NCBI GenBank assembly: GCA_902756345.1
Contig: CACVQR010000017.1
Location: forward strand, 1-51,134
Reading direction: 5' to 3'
Source: Fibrobacter succinogenes
GTDB taxonomy: Bacteria; Fibrobacterota; Fibrobacteria; Fibrobacterales; Fibrobacteraceae
DNA length: 51,134 nucleotides
Below, piece by piece: positions 7,205 through 15,933 of the stretch (within the stretch, counting starts at the first letter, position 1; each line of letters starts with the position of its first letter). The notes below the pieces were generated by a model. That model was given only the letters and a program-made list of their open reading frames with translations. It had not been told where the DNA came from and made no database searches. The position numbers were made by a program, and so were the translations under genes.

Positions 7205-8107
7205 TCACCATTCCTCGACGCTTTTCACCGTGAGGCTCATCGCGATATCCTTTTCGTAGTACGCTGGCTCGCTAATGAAAATCGGATACACCGGGCTTTC
7301 GCCATGGTACAAAATATCCTTGCCGTCAAATGTACGGAACAACTTGTCGCCATCCTTGAGTTCGCGATAGTCGCGCCCCATCAAATCCGGATGAATCATC
7401 GCCTGGATTGGTCCACCGCCCTGCGGCTTGGGATAACCCAAATCCTTGAACTGCGTATAGACTTTCACTTTAATCGGTGCTCTTTTCTGCAATTCACCGC
7501 GGTTCCATTCCTCGGCCAATTCCAAATAGCGCTTCACCAGGCGCTCCGATTCCTCGAAAATCGCGGCATCCAGCGTTCCATGCTGCTGCGGGCCAATCTC
7601 GATGCACACATCCGCCTTTGCCACCGTTCCAAAATACGGCGAAGCGGAGCGTTCTTCGGGCTGGTAATAAATCCAAGCATCCTTGAATTCTTGCGTCAGC
7701 ACTGCCGAGGCGCGCATCGTAAACGGGTCGCGCGCCGAAAGAATCAGGCAATAGCCCATGTTTGAGCCCGTGTTGTGCACATCCAGAAGCAAGTCCGTCT
7801 TGGTATCAGCCCCCTTCGGGCCATACAAAGCATTCAGTTCCTTAGCTCGACGGAACTCGTACTGCTGCGGCTCCACCGTCACATCTAAGCAAGTCTGCGA
7901 AAAAGCGCGATTCAAGTCATGATCGCGATAGCGGCGGTTCAAGCGTACCGCTTCGGGGTTAGCAAGCACCAAATCCACCTTGGCGCTACAGAGCGAATTA
8001 TAACACTCTGGGTGTTCCATCCATTTCTGGACAAGGCGAACCCCCGTCCGTTCGTTACCGTGGGTACCACCTGCAACGACTATGGTATTTATCAAACTCA
8101 TACCCAT
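7205..8107 (-). CDS. Aspartoacylase-like zinc amidohydrolase (AspA/AstE family)
   Basis: This 300-aa protein has the zinc-carboxypeptidase-like motifs of aspartoacylases and succinylglutamate desuccinylases. GGTHGNE carries the zinc ligands His16 and Glu19. RDHDLNR is the substrate-binding arginine motif, and LLLDVHNTGSNMGY carries the third ligand His. The order and size fit aspartoacylase (N-acetylaspartate to aspartate and acetate), but the true N-acyl substrate in this organism is not known. A second ATG three codons in (8101) is an equally good start; neither has a clear Shine-Dalgarno sequence. It is first in a leftward operon with the acidic orphan and the HAD hydrolase. Confidence 0.85.
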   Translation of the reverse strand: MGMSLINTIVVAGGTHGNERTGVRLVQKWMEHPECYNSLCSAKVDLVLANPEAVRLNRRYRDHDLNRAFSQTCLDVTVEPQQYEFRRAKELNALYGPKGADTKTDLLLDVHNTGSNMGYCLILSARDPFTMRASAVLTQEFKDAWIYYQPEERSASPYFGTVAKADVCIEIGPQQHGTLDAAIFEESERLVKRYLELAEEWNRGELQKRAPIKVKVYTQFKDLGYPKPQGGGPIQAMIHPDLMGRDYRELKDGDKLFRTFDGKDILYHGESPVYPIFISEPAYYEKDIAMSLTVKSVEEW

Positions 8108-8114
8108 AATATAG

Positions 8115-8138
8115 AAAATCCCCGCTTGCGCAGGGATT
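8115..8138 (-). terminator. Probable terminator of the leftward 8170-8613 gene
   Basis: AATCCC (8117-8122) pairs with GGGATT (8133-8138), with an inner GC/GC pair capped by TTGC (GCAA on the minus strand). On the minus strand the stem runs into TTTTCTAT. The T-run is weak, so it may only be a hairpin of the kind common in this window. Confidence 0.45.
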
Positions 8139-8169
8139 ATTCTACGGATTAAACACCTCCATGTTTAAA

Positions 8170-8613
8170 TCAGTTTTCGCCATTATGCATTTCAGTCTGT
8201 TCGCGATCAATCGTGTAAGTCAAGTATTCTCTAAAGTCACGGTCAATCGTAACCCCTTCGAAATCCTCGACATTATCAATATGAACATCGAATACCGACT
8301 GATTGTCAATCCATGCCTGGATATCGAAGTTTTCGATCGTGATTGTATTATCACGCGGGCCTTGCGCCACATATTCGAGTTTTGATTTCGCGACCCACCC
8401 CTGACCGCAACTTCCCTTCACAAGAACCTCCGTATCGGAATCCTTGAGAATCGTCAGTTCGTCATTGAAGTGAGCGGTGCAGACAACCGCGCCACCACCT
8501 TTCTGGGCTGTGACATCGATGTCTCCCAACTTTGACTTAACCTTCCTGGCTGCGAAAGAGGTCGAAACCAGAACGGCCAGCATTACAAACAACATCCACT
8601 TTACGCTTTTCAT
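8170..8613 (-). CDS. Small exported protein (SH3b/DUF4097-like features uncertain)
   Basis: This 147-aa protein starts with a clear signal peptide (MKSVKWMLFVMLAVLVSTSFA). I use ATG 8613 because GGGAGG lies seven bases upstream; a longer frame to 8676 would add residues before the signal peptide. The mature part has ILKDSDTEVLVKGSCGQGWVAKSKLEYV, which resembles a bacterial SH3-like (SH3b) segment. It is followed by an acidic tail. It is probably periplasmic or surface exposed and appears to be monocistronic. The family is not certain. Confidence 0.7.
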   Translation of the reverse strand: MKSVKWMLFVMLAVLVSTSFAARKVKSKLGDIDVTAQKGGGAVVCTAHFNDELTILKDSDTEVLVKGSCGQGWVAKSKLEYVAQGPRDNTITIENFDIQAWIDNQSVFDVHIDNVEDFEGVTIDRDFREYLTYTIDREQTEMHNGEN

Positions 8614-8729
8614 GATGGACCTCCCTTGTAATTGGGGCGAACACCCGTCCCACCTCCAAGATACAAACACGGCCACCCGCCAGACCAGTGATTGTAAACT
8701 TTTTTATAGTCCAAGTTGGAATACCCCCG

Positions 8730-8765
8730 CGTCATTGCGAGCGCTCCGCATGAAGCAATCTATAG
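8730..8765. repeat. CGTCATTGCGAG...GAAGCAATC palindromic repeat
   Basis: The element starts CGTCATTGCGAG and ends GAAGCAATC, with ATTGC and GCAAT as the inverted ends. The same type of repeat is inserted inside a coding region at 44923-44964. Repeats with these end sequences are known in many unrelated bacteria. Confidence 0.7.
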
Positions 8766-8782
8766 CACATTCCGCCGCAATT

Positions 8783-8810
8783 GTCTTCCCGGCCTAGAGC
8801 CGGGATCTCC
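8783..8810. repeat. Dispersed CCCGG...CCGGG palindromic repeat, copy 2
   Basis: This is nearly identical to the copy at 4483-4510, including the flank GATCTCCTTT. It lies in the non-coding stretch 8614-8890 between divergent genes. The rest of that stretch is AT-rich and holds the promoter region of the 8891 gene. Because the neighbours are divergent, a terminator role is unlikely here. Confidence 0.7.
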
Positions 8811-8890
8811 TTTCCTCTAAAGCAAAAAGCATATTTCTATTAACATTTTGAAAGATTTTAAATTATATTCTTTCTAAAAAGAGGTTTGTT

Positions 8891-10501
8891 ATGAGTTTCG
8901 TGAAATATTTTCTGTTCCTTAGTTGCGCGGCATTAATATGCGCCTGTACAGCAACCATTTCATCTGACGACGAAGATGAAATTTCATCTGTTTCCAGTAG
9001 CTCAGGCAAAAAATCAAGTTCAAGCAAAAATTCCGATAAGAAGTCTAGTGCCGTGGAAAAAGATAAAAGCAGTTCTTCTGGAGAACTTGATGAAGATTGC
9101 GTTGGCGAACCAGGCACGCCTTGGGATGGTACAACCGCAAAATCATTTGCTTGCGGAAGTGGAACAAAACTCAGCCCCTATATGATTTTAACAGCGGAAC
9201 AGCTCGCATACCTTTCTTTTGTTGTCGGATCTAGCGAAAAAGAATACAAAGGCAAATACTTTAAATTGGGCGCAGACATTCTTCTCAACAAAGGCAAAAT
9301 TATTGACGACAAAGGTGACTTTGTAGCAGACTCCACCAAACTTCACAAATGGACCCCGATTGGCAATTCAAGTGTCGCTTTTGACGGAACATTCGACGGA
9401 GATGACCACACCATCAGCGGAATGTTTATTAATACAACTAGCAGTAATAACGGATTGTTTGGAAACAGTCGTGGAACAATTCAAAATTTGACTCTAAACA
9501 ACGCTTGGATCTACGGCGGGAAATATACTGGAGGTATTATTGGCTACAATGTCGGCACGGCAGAAAATCTAACCAACCTAGCAAGCGTCTCTGGAAAAGA
9601 GGACTGCCTAGGCGGAGTGATGGGAAGTTCCAATCAAAAAGATTACAAAAACAACTCTATCATTAAAAACGTTTTAAATGAAGGAATCATTGCCGGAAAT
9701 AAGAATGTCGGAGGCATAGCCGGTTGCGCAACTTATGTAACCGTAAATGGAGCTGAAAATACAGCTGAAATTGAGGGATACGGCTATGTCGGCGGAGTAT
9801 TCGGAGGAATTGGTTCTTCTTCAAAAAATGATGTCAAAAACTTAAAAAACTCAGGAAGTATTAATGGAACGCATTTTGTAGGAGGAATATCAGGACATTG
9901 TGGAGGAAGTCTCTCTATCACTCAATACACAAACACATCCACATATTATTGCCCTAAAGGAATTTCATCGTGGTATTGTGGGACAATGCAATCAGCGCAT
10001 AATGAAGGAAGTATTACAGGAAAAAGATATGTTGGAGGAATCATTGGAGAAGTTTGTTACGGAACTATTTCTGAGCTAAGCAATAATGGTGACATATCAG
10101 GCGAAGGAGGAACTGGCGGCATTGTAAGTTCAATGTCCTACACAACAACCACAGCCGTATACAACACAGGAAACATTTATGGGAAAGACTATGTTGGAGG
10201 TATTATCGGATACAACCAAGAAGGAGTCACCAGTGCAGCCTACAGCACAGGCAAAGTCGACGGAGATTCCTTGGTTGGCTTAATGATTGGTTACAATTAC
10301 AACACCACCATGGCCGACTACTATTACCTCGAACAAGGCGAACAAGAGCCTTTCGGCCTTAACAACAGCGGCGGAGTCGCCACACCCAAATCATCCAAAG
10401 AGATGAAATCCGAAAAGTTTGCAGAACTCCTTGGCGAAGATTTCGTTTACGACAGCGGTTTGAACGACGGTTACCCCGTACTCAAATGGGAAAAGGAGTA
10501 A
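8891..10501 (+). CDS. GLUG-repeat surface lipoprotein
   Basis: This 536-aa protein begins with a lipoprotein signal (MSFVKYFLFLSCAALICAC). A Ser/Lys/Asp-rich linker (about residues 25-75) is typical of exported Fibrobacter proteins. From about residue 175 to 480 it carries repeated glycine-rich units such as YVGGIIGYNQEG and FVGGISGHCGG. These match the GLUG motif found in adhesins and extracellular matrix-binding proteins and should form a beta-helix. The ribosome site is AGAGG, six bases before ATG 8891. It is the first gene of a four-gene rightward cassette with lower GC than its neighbours. Its job is likely binding at the cell surface; the ligand is unknown. Confidence 0.8.
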   Translation: MSFVKYFLFLSCAALICACTATISSDDEDEISSVSSSSGKKSSSSKNSDKKSSAVEKDKSSSSGELDEDCVGEPGTPWDGTTAKSFACGSGTKLSPYMILTAEQLAYLSFVVGSSEKEYKGKYFKLGADILLNKGKIIDDKGDFVADSTKLHKWTPIGNSSVAFDGTFDGDDHTISGMFINTTSSNNGLFGNSRGTIQNLTLNNAWIYGGKYTGGIIGYNVGTAENLTNLASVSGKEDCLGGVMGSSNQKDYKNNSIIKNVLNEGIIAGNKNVGGIAGCATYVTVNGAENTAEIEGYGYVGGVFGGIGSSSKNDVKNLKNSGSINGTHFVGGISGHCGGSLSITQYTNTSTYYCPKGISSWYCGTMQSAHNEGSITGKRYVGGIIGEVCYGTISELSNNGDISGEGGTGGIVSSMSYTTTTAVYNTGNIYGKDYVGGIIGYNQEGVTSAAYSTGKVDGDSLVGLMIGYNYNTTMADYYYLEQGEQEPFGLNNSGGVATPKSSKEMKSEKFAELLGEDFVYDSGLNDGYPVLKWEKE

Positions 10502-10507
10502 AACTTA

Positions 10508-11101
10508 ATGAAATACTGCATAAGATGTGCTAAAGAAATTGGAGAAGGGCACGATTATTGCCCTTATTGCGGAACTCCACAAAAAGAGACCCTAAAAAAA
10601 GAATCTTTCTCTTCTTCAAATAACCAATCCTCCAAAACAGTGATTGTCACTGGAGCTTTGGTTCTTGTTGTTTTTGCTGTAATAATAGCGGCCCTACTTG
10701 AGAAACCGTCAAGCAATCATCCAGCAAACAGCAAAGAATCTTTTAACAATTTGAATAAAGACAACTCTGTTTTACAAAAGGCATCAATACAAGTATCCGC
10801 ATCTCAAATTTTAAGCGAATTTAAAAACAATGAAATACGAGCAGGTGAAAAATACAACGGCAAACGAGTCTCCATTATAGGATGCGCTGCAGATATTGAC
10901 AACACTTTTGGTATTTTGACTGTATCCATAAATTCCTGTGGCGGTCTACTAGATTTAGACTTTGTTTCAGCAGAATTTCCAAATCAACAAAAAAATAAGT
11001 TGGCATCTTTAAATAAAGGACAGCGTATCGCAGTTGATTGTACTATTGTTGATGGCGGAAACATCATGGGCGTTCACGGGACAAACTGCACGATCCATTA
11101 A
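10508..11101 (+). CDS. Zinc-ribbon, single-pass membrane protein with OB-fold (tRNA_anti-like) domain
   Basis: This 197-aa protein has three parts. A zinc ribbon is at the N-terminus (CIRCAKEIGEGHDYCPYCG, two CxxC knuckles in the first 22 residues). One membrane helix follows (about residues 40-63). A C-terminal domain of about 100 residues has the pattern of the tRNA_anti-like OB-fold: YNGKRVSIIGCAADID, then KGQRIAVDCTIVDGG. The ribbon should be cytosolic and the OB-fold on the outside, by analogy with other zinc-ribbon membrane proteins. AGGAG overlaps the stop of the GLUG gene, so the two are translated together. Confidence 0.75.
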   Translation: MKYCIRCAKEIGEGHDYCPYCGTPQKETLKKESFSSSNNQSSKTVIVTGALVLVVFAVIIAALLEKPSSNHPANSKESFNNLNKDNSVLQKASIQVSASQILSEFKNNEIRAGEKYNGKRVSIIGCAADIDNTFGILTVSINSCGGLLDLDFVSAEFPNQQKNKLASLNKGQRIAVDCTIVDGGNIMGVHGTNCTIH

Positions 11102-11116
11102 ACAAGGAGAAAAATT

Positions 11117-11578
11117 ATGGTAAATGAACAAGAAAAACTAGAATATGTCGGCTTTTGGGCTCGTGTTGGGGCAACAATAATTGACAGCCTTTTAATTTTG
11201 ATTGTCATACTCCCCATTCTCACTGCATTTTATGGTGCAGCATATTGGGAAAGCGAAAATGCAATCGAAGGTCCTATGGATTTTCTATTAACTTATATAT
11301 TTCCGATGGTTGCTATAATAGCATTTTGGCTTTTGAAACAAGCTACGCCAGGAAAAATCGCCATTTCAGCTAAAATTGTTGACGCAAAAACTGGAGGAGA
11401 GCCTTCTATTGGGCAATACATTATTCGATACATTGCATATTTTCTTTCAACGATTCCATTATTTTTAGGATTTATTTGGGTTGCGTTCGATTCTAAAAAA
11501 CAGGGATGGCACGATAAAATCGCAGGAACAGTCGTTGTCCGTCCAAAGAAACGAGACACCGAAGTTCGGTTTGAATAA
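11117..11578 (+). CDS. RDD-family membrane protein
   Basis: This 153-aa protein opens with GFWARVGATIIDSLLI, the Arg and Asp that give the RDD family its name. It has three hydrophobic helices (about residues 20-40, 55-75 and 100-120) and the family's C-terminal GWHDKIAGTVVV. RDD proteins are inner-membrane proteins with poorly defined roles; some act as ion or small-solute antiporters. AGGAG lies seven bases before the start. It is third in the cassette with the GLUG lipoprotein and zinc-ribbon protein. Confidence 0.88.
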   Translation: MVNEQEKLEYVGFWARVGATIIDSLLILIVILPILTAFYGAAYWESENAIEGPMDFLLTYIFPMVAIIAFWLLKQATPGKIAISAKIVDAKTGGEPSIGQYIIRYIAYFLSTIPLFLGFIWVAFDSKKQGWHDKIAGTVVVRPKKRDTEVRFE

Positions 11579-11613
11579 AGATTATACAGACATATAAGCA
11601 ATAGGAAATTCTA

Positions 11614-12363
11614 ATGGGAAAGAAATTTCGCACACATGTTCAAGGCGAATCTCTACAGAAGAAAATAGACGCAGACTATGAACGGTATTTTACCATTTGG
11701 GGGACGTTTGTAGCATTCTTCATTTTAACACTTTATATATGGCTCTTTTATTTTAGAGTCTGGGAAATCACCTTTAGTATGGCCGTAACTTTTTCTGTAA
11801 TTACAGGAATATTCCTTATTTACGGAATCCGAAAATCACTTAAGCTTTTTAAGCACATTCGCAACTGTTATAAAGGAATGGAAGGGGAACGTCTTGTTGG
11901 CGAGATGTTAAACAAAATGAGCAACGATTCCACCCGAGTCTTCCATGATATTTGCGGAGATTATTTCAATGTAGACCATCTTATTATTAGTACGAAAGGC
12001 ATTTTCACCATTGAAACAAAACATTACGATCGAAAGAAAGGATATAAGTTTTTATTCCAAAACGGCAAATTAATGTTTAATGGCCGTCAATGCTCAACTC
12101 TATTAAATCAAATGGATGGTGAGTCCAATTTTATTCATGAGAAATTGAACGTCCTTTGTGGACGAGACTACCCCATTCAGAAAGTAGCAATTATCATCGG
12201 CGCTTACATTGAAAACCCTCAAAATGAATTTTCCAATTATTGGATTTTAAATGAAAATAGTTTCCCAAAGTTTTTCCAAAATACAAAAGATGGTCTCACC
12301 ATTGACGAAGTCCGTTCAATAGCAAACCAAATCACAGAATGGATCAAAGTCTCCGTTGACTAA
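11614..12363 (+). CDS. NERD-domain membrane protein (predicted nuclease-like)
   Basis: This 249-aa protein has two membrane helices (about residues 25-47 and 53-75) followed by a NERD domain. That region includes GMEGERLVGEMLNKM, then HDICGDYFNVDHLIISTKGIFTIETKHY. The Asp (VDHLI) and the ETK triad match a restriction-like nuclease core. NERD domains occur in plasmid, stress and defence contexts, and activity has been shown for few. The ribosome site is AGGAAA. It is the last gene of the four-gene cassette and reaches to five bases from the convergent antitoxin stub. Confidence 0.8.
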   Translation: MGKKFRTHVQGESLQKKIDADYERYFTIWGTFVAFFILTLYIWLFYFRVWEITFSMAVTFSVITGIFLIYGIRKSLKLFKHIRNCYKGMEGERLVGEMLNKMSNDSTRVFHDICGDYFNVDHLIISTKGIFTIETKHYDRKKGYKFLFQNGKLMFNGRQCSTLLNQMDGESNFIHEKLNVLCGRDYPIQKVAIIIGAYIENPQNEFSNYWILNENSFPKFFQNTKDGLTIDEVRSIANQITEWIKVSVD

Positions 12364-12368
12364 TTATT

Positions 12369-12509
12369 TTAGCTGAAGTGGTCTTTCAGTCTGAAGGCAA
12401 CTTTCATTTCAACAATTGCCATTTCAGCCGGACTCAGGCCAAGAAATTCATCCACATCACCGACTTTCCAGCCTTTCTTCTGCAATTTTTCTTTTTTCGC
12501 CTTTTCCAT
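12369..12509 (-). CDS. 46-aa orphan antitoxin-like protein (truncated XRE/HigA-type N-terminus)
   Basis: This short frame runs from ATG 12509 to TAA 12369 and has a good ribosome site (AAGGA, seven bases upstream). The protein has the stretch LQKKGWKVGDVDEFLGLSPAEMAIVEMK. This strongly resembles the N-terminal part of XRE-family antitoxins that precede RelE/HigB partners, which normally continue into a helix-turn-helix. Here it stops at FRLKDHFS, so the DNA-binding part is missing. No toxin gene lies beside it. It is either a remnant of a toxin-antitoxin pair or a mini-protein of its own. Confidence 0.6.
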   Translation of the reverse strand: MEKAKKEKLQKKGWKVGDVDEFLGLSPAEMAIVEMKVAFRLKDHFS

Positions 12510-12676
12510 ACACTAATCCTTATCATCGCAAATATATATCAGATTTGACATAAAATCAAGTAATAGAGTCACCACGCCCCCACCTTTGTAAATCATTGTA
12601 AAATTTCGTCCTAAAAAGGCTTCAATAGTCCGAAAAAAGCGTGTATAGTATATATGCAACTCAAAAAAGGACTACT

Positions 12677-13663
12677 ATGAGTATAAGAAAAGATACGCCG
12701 AATCCGCTAGTTTCTGCCGGCGAAATCGTACTTTACCAACCCGAAGGCGAAGTAAAACTGGAAGTGCGCGTTGAAAACGAAACCGTATGGCTTACACAGG
12801 CGCAGATGGCTGAGTTGTTTCAAAAAAATCAATCAGTTATTGCCAGACACATTCAAAACGCTATTTCAGAAGGAGAAATCACCAAAGAAGGTAATATGCA
12901 AATTTTGCATAATACTCTCTCCAAGTATAAGCCAACGACCATCTATTCTTTAGATGTCATTATTTCTGTCGGTTATAGGGTAAAATCAGCAAATGGTGTA
13001 AAATTTCGTCGTTGGGCAAATCAGGTTCTCAAGGACCATTTGCTCAAGGGCTACAGCCTCAATCGTCGGATGCTCGCAGCCGGAATGCAGGTTGAAAGCC
13101 GTTTTCAAGAGCAAGAAAAAAAGCTTGAGTCACAAAATGCAGAAATCGCCGAAATGAAGGTCTCGGTTGAATCGCAAAACGCCCGCATCAGAGCTGTCGA
13201 AAATCACATTGATTTTTTCGTGAAGGCAGCACAACTTCCAAGTGGCGGTATTATTGCCCCAAACACAAGATTCAACGGCTACGTGCTGATCGCAGACCTT
13301 GTGAAATCAGCAAGACGATCTATCGTTTTTATTGACCCATATGCAGACATTAGTGCATTGAAGTTTACCGCAATGAAAGCGGAAGGCGTTGCCGCCACCA
13401 TTTACTCCGCACGGATTTCGCACCAATTCAAGGAGGAGGCTGCGCTATACAAAAAACAGCATCCAGAATTTGATTTAAAGACCATGCGAGTTATTCACGA
13501 CCGATTTTTGCTTGTAGATGATACGGTTTACCATTTCGGGGCCAGTTTCAAGGATATGGGTGCGGAATTTTCGGCTTATAGTGTTCTGAACTTCGTGACC
13601 CCTGAAGAAGTTATCGAAAAAGTTATGCAGACGACAAAGGAATCTTCTGCAAAGGGGTTTTAG
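12677..13663 (+). CDS. RhuM-family protein
   Basis: This 328-aa protein belongs to the RhuM family, named for a Salmonella pathogenicity-island gene. The N-terminal DNA-binding-like part has VWLTQAQMAELFQKNQSVIARHIQNAISEGE, then YSLDVIISVGYRVKSANGVKFRRWANQVLKDHLLKGYSLN. A coiled coil follows (about residues 125-175), and a C-terminal domain has VIHDRFLLVDD, resembling phospholipase D-like folds. ATG 12677 has AAAAAAGGA six bases upstream; the longer frame from 12641 lacks one. Such genes are common in mobile and defence regions and the molecular role is unknown. It is divergent from the antitoxin stub. Confidence 0.85.
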   Translation: MSIRKDTPNPLVSAGEIVLYQPEGEVKLEVRVENETVWLTQAQMAELFQKNQSVIARHIQNAISEGEITKEGNMQILHNTLSKYKPTTIYSLDVIISVGYRVKSANGVKFRRWANQVLKDHLLKGYSLNRRMLAAGMQVESRFQEQEKKLESQNAEIAEMKVSVESQNARIRAVENHIDFFVKAAQLPSGGIIAPNTRFNGYVLIADLVKSARRSIVFIDPYADISALKFTAMKAEGVAATIYSARISHQFKEEAALYKKQHPEFDLKTMRVIHDRFLLVDDTVYHFGASFKDMGAEFSAYSVLNFVTPEEVIEKVMQTTKESSAKGF

Positions 13664-13748
13664 GGGAGCCCCTAGCCCTTTGATCCATTTTACTGCATTA
13701 AGTTTTTGCATGAAAATCTCAACCTGCAAATTTATTATATTAAATGCC

Positions 13749-14117
13749 ATGACAAAAGATGAAGACGAAATCGAAGAAGTAGAAGTTCACGAAATTCACC
13801 GGGAAGAAGTTCCTGTGGAAGATAATTCTTCGAACATGAAAAAGGCTTTGGCGGTGTTGCTGATGCTTGCTGTCTTGGCTTATGACGCCTCCCCAATAGA
13901 CTTCATTCCAGACGTTCCCATCATAGGTTGGATTGATGATGCGGGTCTTACACTTGCCGCAGGAATCAACTTGATTCAACAGTTTGTCGGAAACCAGAAC
14001 GCAAGCCTGGTAAAGCTCCTAAAATACGCCAAGTGGACCTTCGTCTCGATGGTCGCCATAGCCGTTTTGCTGCTAGGCGGTCTAATCGCCCTGATCGTCA
14101 ATTTGATTGCCAAGTAA
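13749..14117 (+). CDS. DUF1232 (YkvA-type) membrane protein
   Basis: This 122-aa protein has an acidic N-terminal tail (about residues 1-30). The family signature follows: AYDASPIDFIPDVPIIGWIDDAGLTLAAG, i.e. SPxDxIPD and DD. A C-terminal membrane helix is VSMVAIAVLLLGGLIALIVNLIA. DUF1232 proteins are small membrane-associated proteins without an assigned activity. The ATG at 13749 has no good ribosome site; an upstream in-frame extension to 13680 is possible but unlikely to be used, since it would precede the conserved start of the domain. Confidence 0.75.
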   Translation: MTKDEDEIEEVEVHEIHREEVPVEDNSSNMKKALAVLLMLAVLAYDASPIDFIPDVPIIGWIDDAGLTLAAGINLIQQFVGNQNASLVKLLKYAKWTFVSMVAIAVLLLGGLIALIVNLIAK

Positions 14118-14193
14118 ATCAAATTGAAACGCATTGACCTCATTTTTTTTTCAATCTTTATTAAATTTGGGGCAAAAGGGAGTTCTCGGGTTC

Positions 14194-15933
14194 ATGCATT
14201 GGGTTAGTTCAGGAATCTTCTTCATCATAGCGTTCTGCACGGCGGTTTTGTCATACGCCGAGCCCGGCTACTGTTTCTTCAACTCCCGAGAATGCGAAGA
14301 CTGGCAAGATTCCGTCCATGCAGAAAGGCTTCCCGATTCCCTCCGCGTCACTTTGCAACAGAAGATCGAAAGCGATACCGGACTCATCTTTTGGGGGAAT
14401 GCCTACGCAGAATATTTAGCCAACGTGGCCTACCACAACAAAATAGATTTCTGGTCAACAGAAAAAATCTCCCGAGAGCAAAAAAGCGAATTCTTTTTGT
14501 GGCACGACAAACAGCACGATTTATCATTGCGTAAACTAGATTCTATCCCATCAGACCTTAAAGACGCGTACATCAAAGCCAACAACACCACATTATACGG
14601 CCTCCTTAAAGTAAAATACCAGATAGATAAAGTATACGACCGCAAAACACGCAGTTGGAACGACCCCGAAAAAGGCTACGACACCCTCACACGATTTTAC
14701 CATATCCACCAAGGCCCCATTATCGAGACTAATCCGCCAAAGCTCTTGGCAGAAATTTCACTCGAAGGCGAAGTTTCAAAATTAAAGCGCATCTATTTCG
14801 AAGACGGGCACTCACGAATTATCGAAAATAGCGAATTCAAATCTCTAGAATCCATCGCAAAGCAGCAAGGCTCGTACCTGCCAAACCATTACATCCTTCA
14901 AACACACAAGAACATGAGTCCTATTTACAAGACTCAAATCATGGAAGCCCTTGTAAAAGGCGACAAAGACGCAATCCGGGAGAATACGGCCAAGTTGGAT
15001 ACCTTCCTAGTTCACGCAGACAAACTCTTCTTTTACAGTTCTCCGTCTAATCTTAACTGCAACACCAAGCGCCTGCTTAGTGCCTACCTAGGCACCTTCG
15101 AAGACTATGCAGGTTGCAACTATTACACCTCTCCGTACGTAGATAACGAAGAAGCAACCATTCACGCAATGTTGCAAGATTCCCTCAGGGCCATGTATCG
15201 TTCCGGCGAACTTGAAAACGCCCTACTAGACCGCAGTTCCAGCGACCGTGCCTTCTGGCGGATACTCGCCGCATCACTCACCACAAGCGACCAAAACGAT
15301 TTGAACGCCCTTATTAAAGCGAACGCAGATAGCGTCAAGAAAATCGAACAATGGAATTTTATCACCACGAATTTCTACGTGGATTACGGAATCGGGTGGA
15401 ACATCCAGATGGGTATGGGTGGCGGGATTTCCTTGGGGGTTGGCGATGCTTTCAGCTATGATTTCGACAACCACCCCACATTTGACATCACCTTGGAATT
15501 CTTCTACAAAAAAATCGGTGGCGGTTACAATACAAGGATCCTACATTCCAAGACCTTCGACGACAACAAATTCCAAAGCCTAGTTCTTATTGACTTGTAC
15601 GCCGGCTATCGCACCTTTGTAACATCCTATGTAGAAAACAGAATCTATCTAGGCCCCACAATCCTCTTTAGCGACCTTCAAGTAAAAGATGACGAAAAGC
15701 CCTTGAAATCCCACGTCGGAGTCGGACTCCATTGCGGTACAGCATTCGACTTTTATTTCAGCAAGTATAAAGACGACGGGCAACTCCGTCTCGGGTTAAG
15801 ACTTTTTGCAAGCGTGAGCAACTACTACACAGACATCGTAAAAGATAGTGACGGCGGCATATTCTCCGTAACGCTCACCCCGTTATTGCAATTCTACGAC
15901 AGGAGCAGAAAGAAGTATGGCGAAGCCCACTAA
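14194..15933 (+). CDS. Exported protein with predicted beta-barrel C-terminus
   Basis: This 579-aa protein starts at ATG 14194 with a signal peptide (MHWVSSGIFFIIAFCTAVLSYA); GGGAG lies about 12 bases upstream. No family is recognised. The N-terminal two thirds is polar and mixed alpha/beta. The last 190 residues alternate polar and hydrophobic residues with glycines (GIGWNIQMGMGGGISLGVGDAF, then LVLIDLYAGYRTF and VGVGLHCGTAFDFYF), as in outer-membrane beta-barrels. It overlaps the next gene by 17 bases, and both end in similar barrel-like segments, so they are probably co-expressed and may be partners or diverged paralogues. Confidence 0.7.
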   Translation: MHWVSSGIFFIIAFCTAVLSYAEPGYCFFNSRECEDWQDSVHAERLPDSLRVTLQQKIESDTGLIFWGNAYAEYLANVAYHNKIDFWSTEKISREQKSEFFLWHDKQHDLSLRKLDSIPSDLKDAYIKANNTTLYGLLKVKYQIDKVYDRKTRSWNDPEKGYDTLTRFYHIHQGPIIETNPPKLLAEISLEGEVSKLKRIYFEDGHSRIIENSEFKSLESIAKQQGSYLPNHYILQTHKNMSPIYKTQIMEALVKGDKDAIRENTAKLDTFLVHADKLFFYSSPSNLNCNTKRLLSAYLGTFEDYAGCNYYTSPYVDNEEATIHAMLQDSLRAMYRSGELENALLDRSSSDRAFWRILAASLTTSDQNDLNALIKANADSVKKIEQWNFITTNFYVDYGIGWNIQMGMGGGISLGVGDAFSYDFDNHPTFDITLEFFYKKIGGGYNTRILHSKTFDDNKFQSLVLIDLYAGYRTFVTSYVENRIYLGPTILFSDLQVKDDEKPLKSHVGVGLHCGTAFDFYFSKYKDDGQLRLGLRLFASVSNYYTDIVKDSDGGIFSVTLTPLLQFYDRSRKKYGEAH

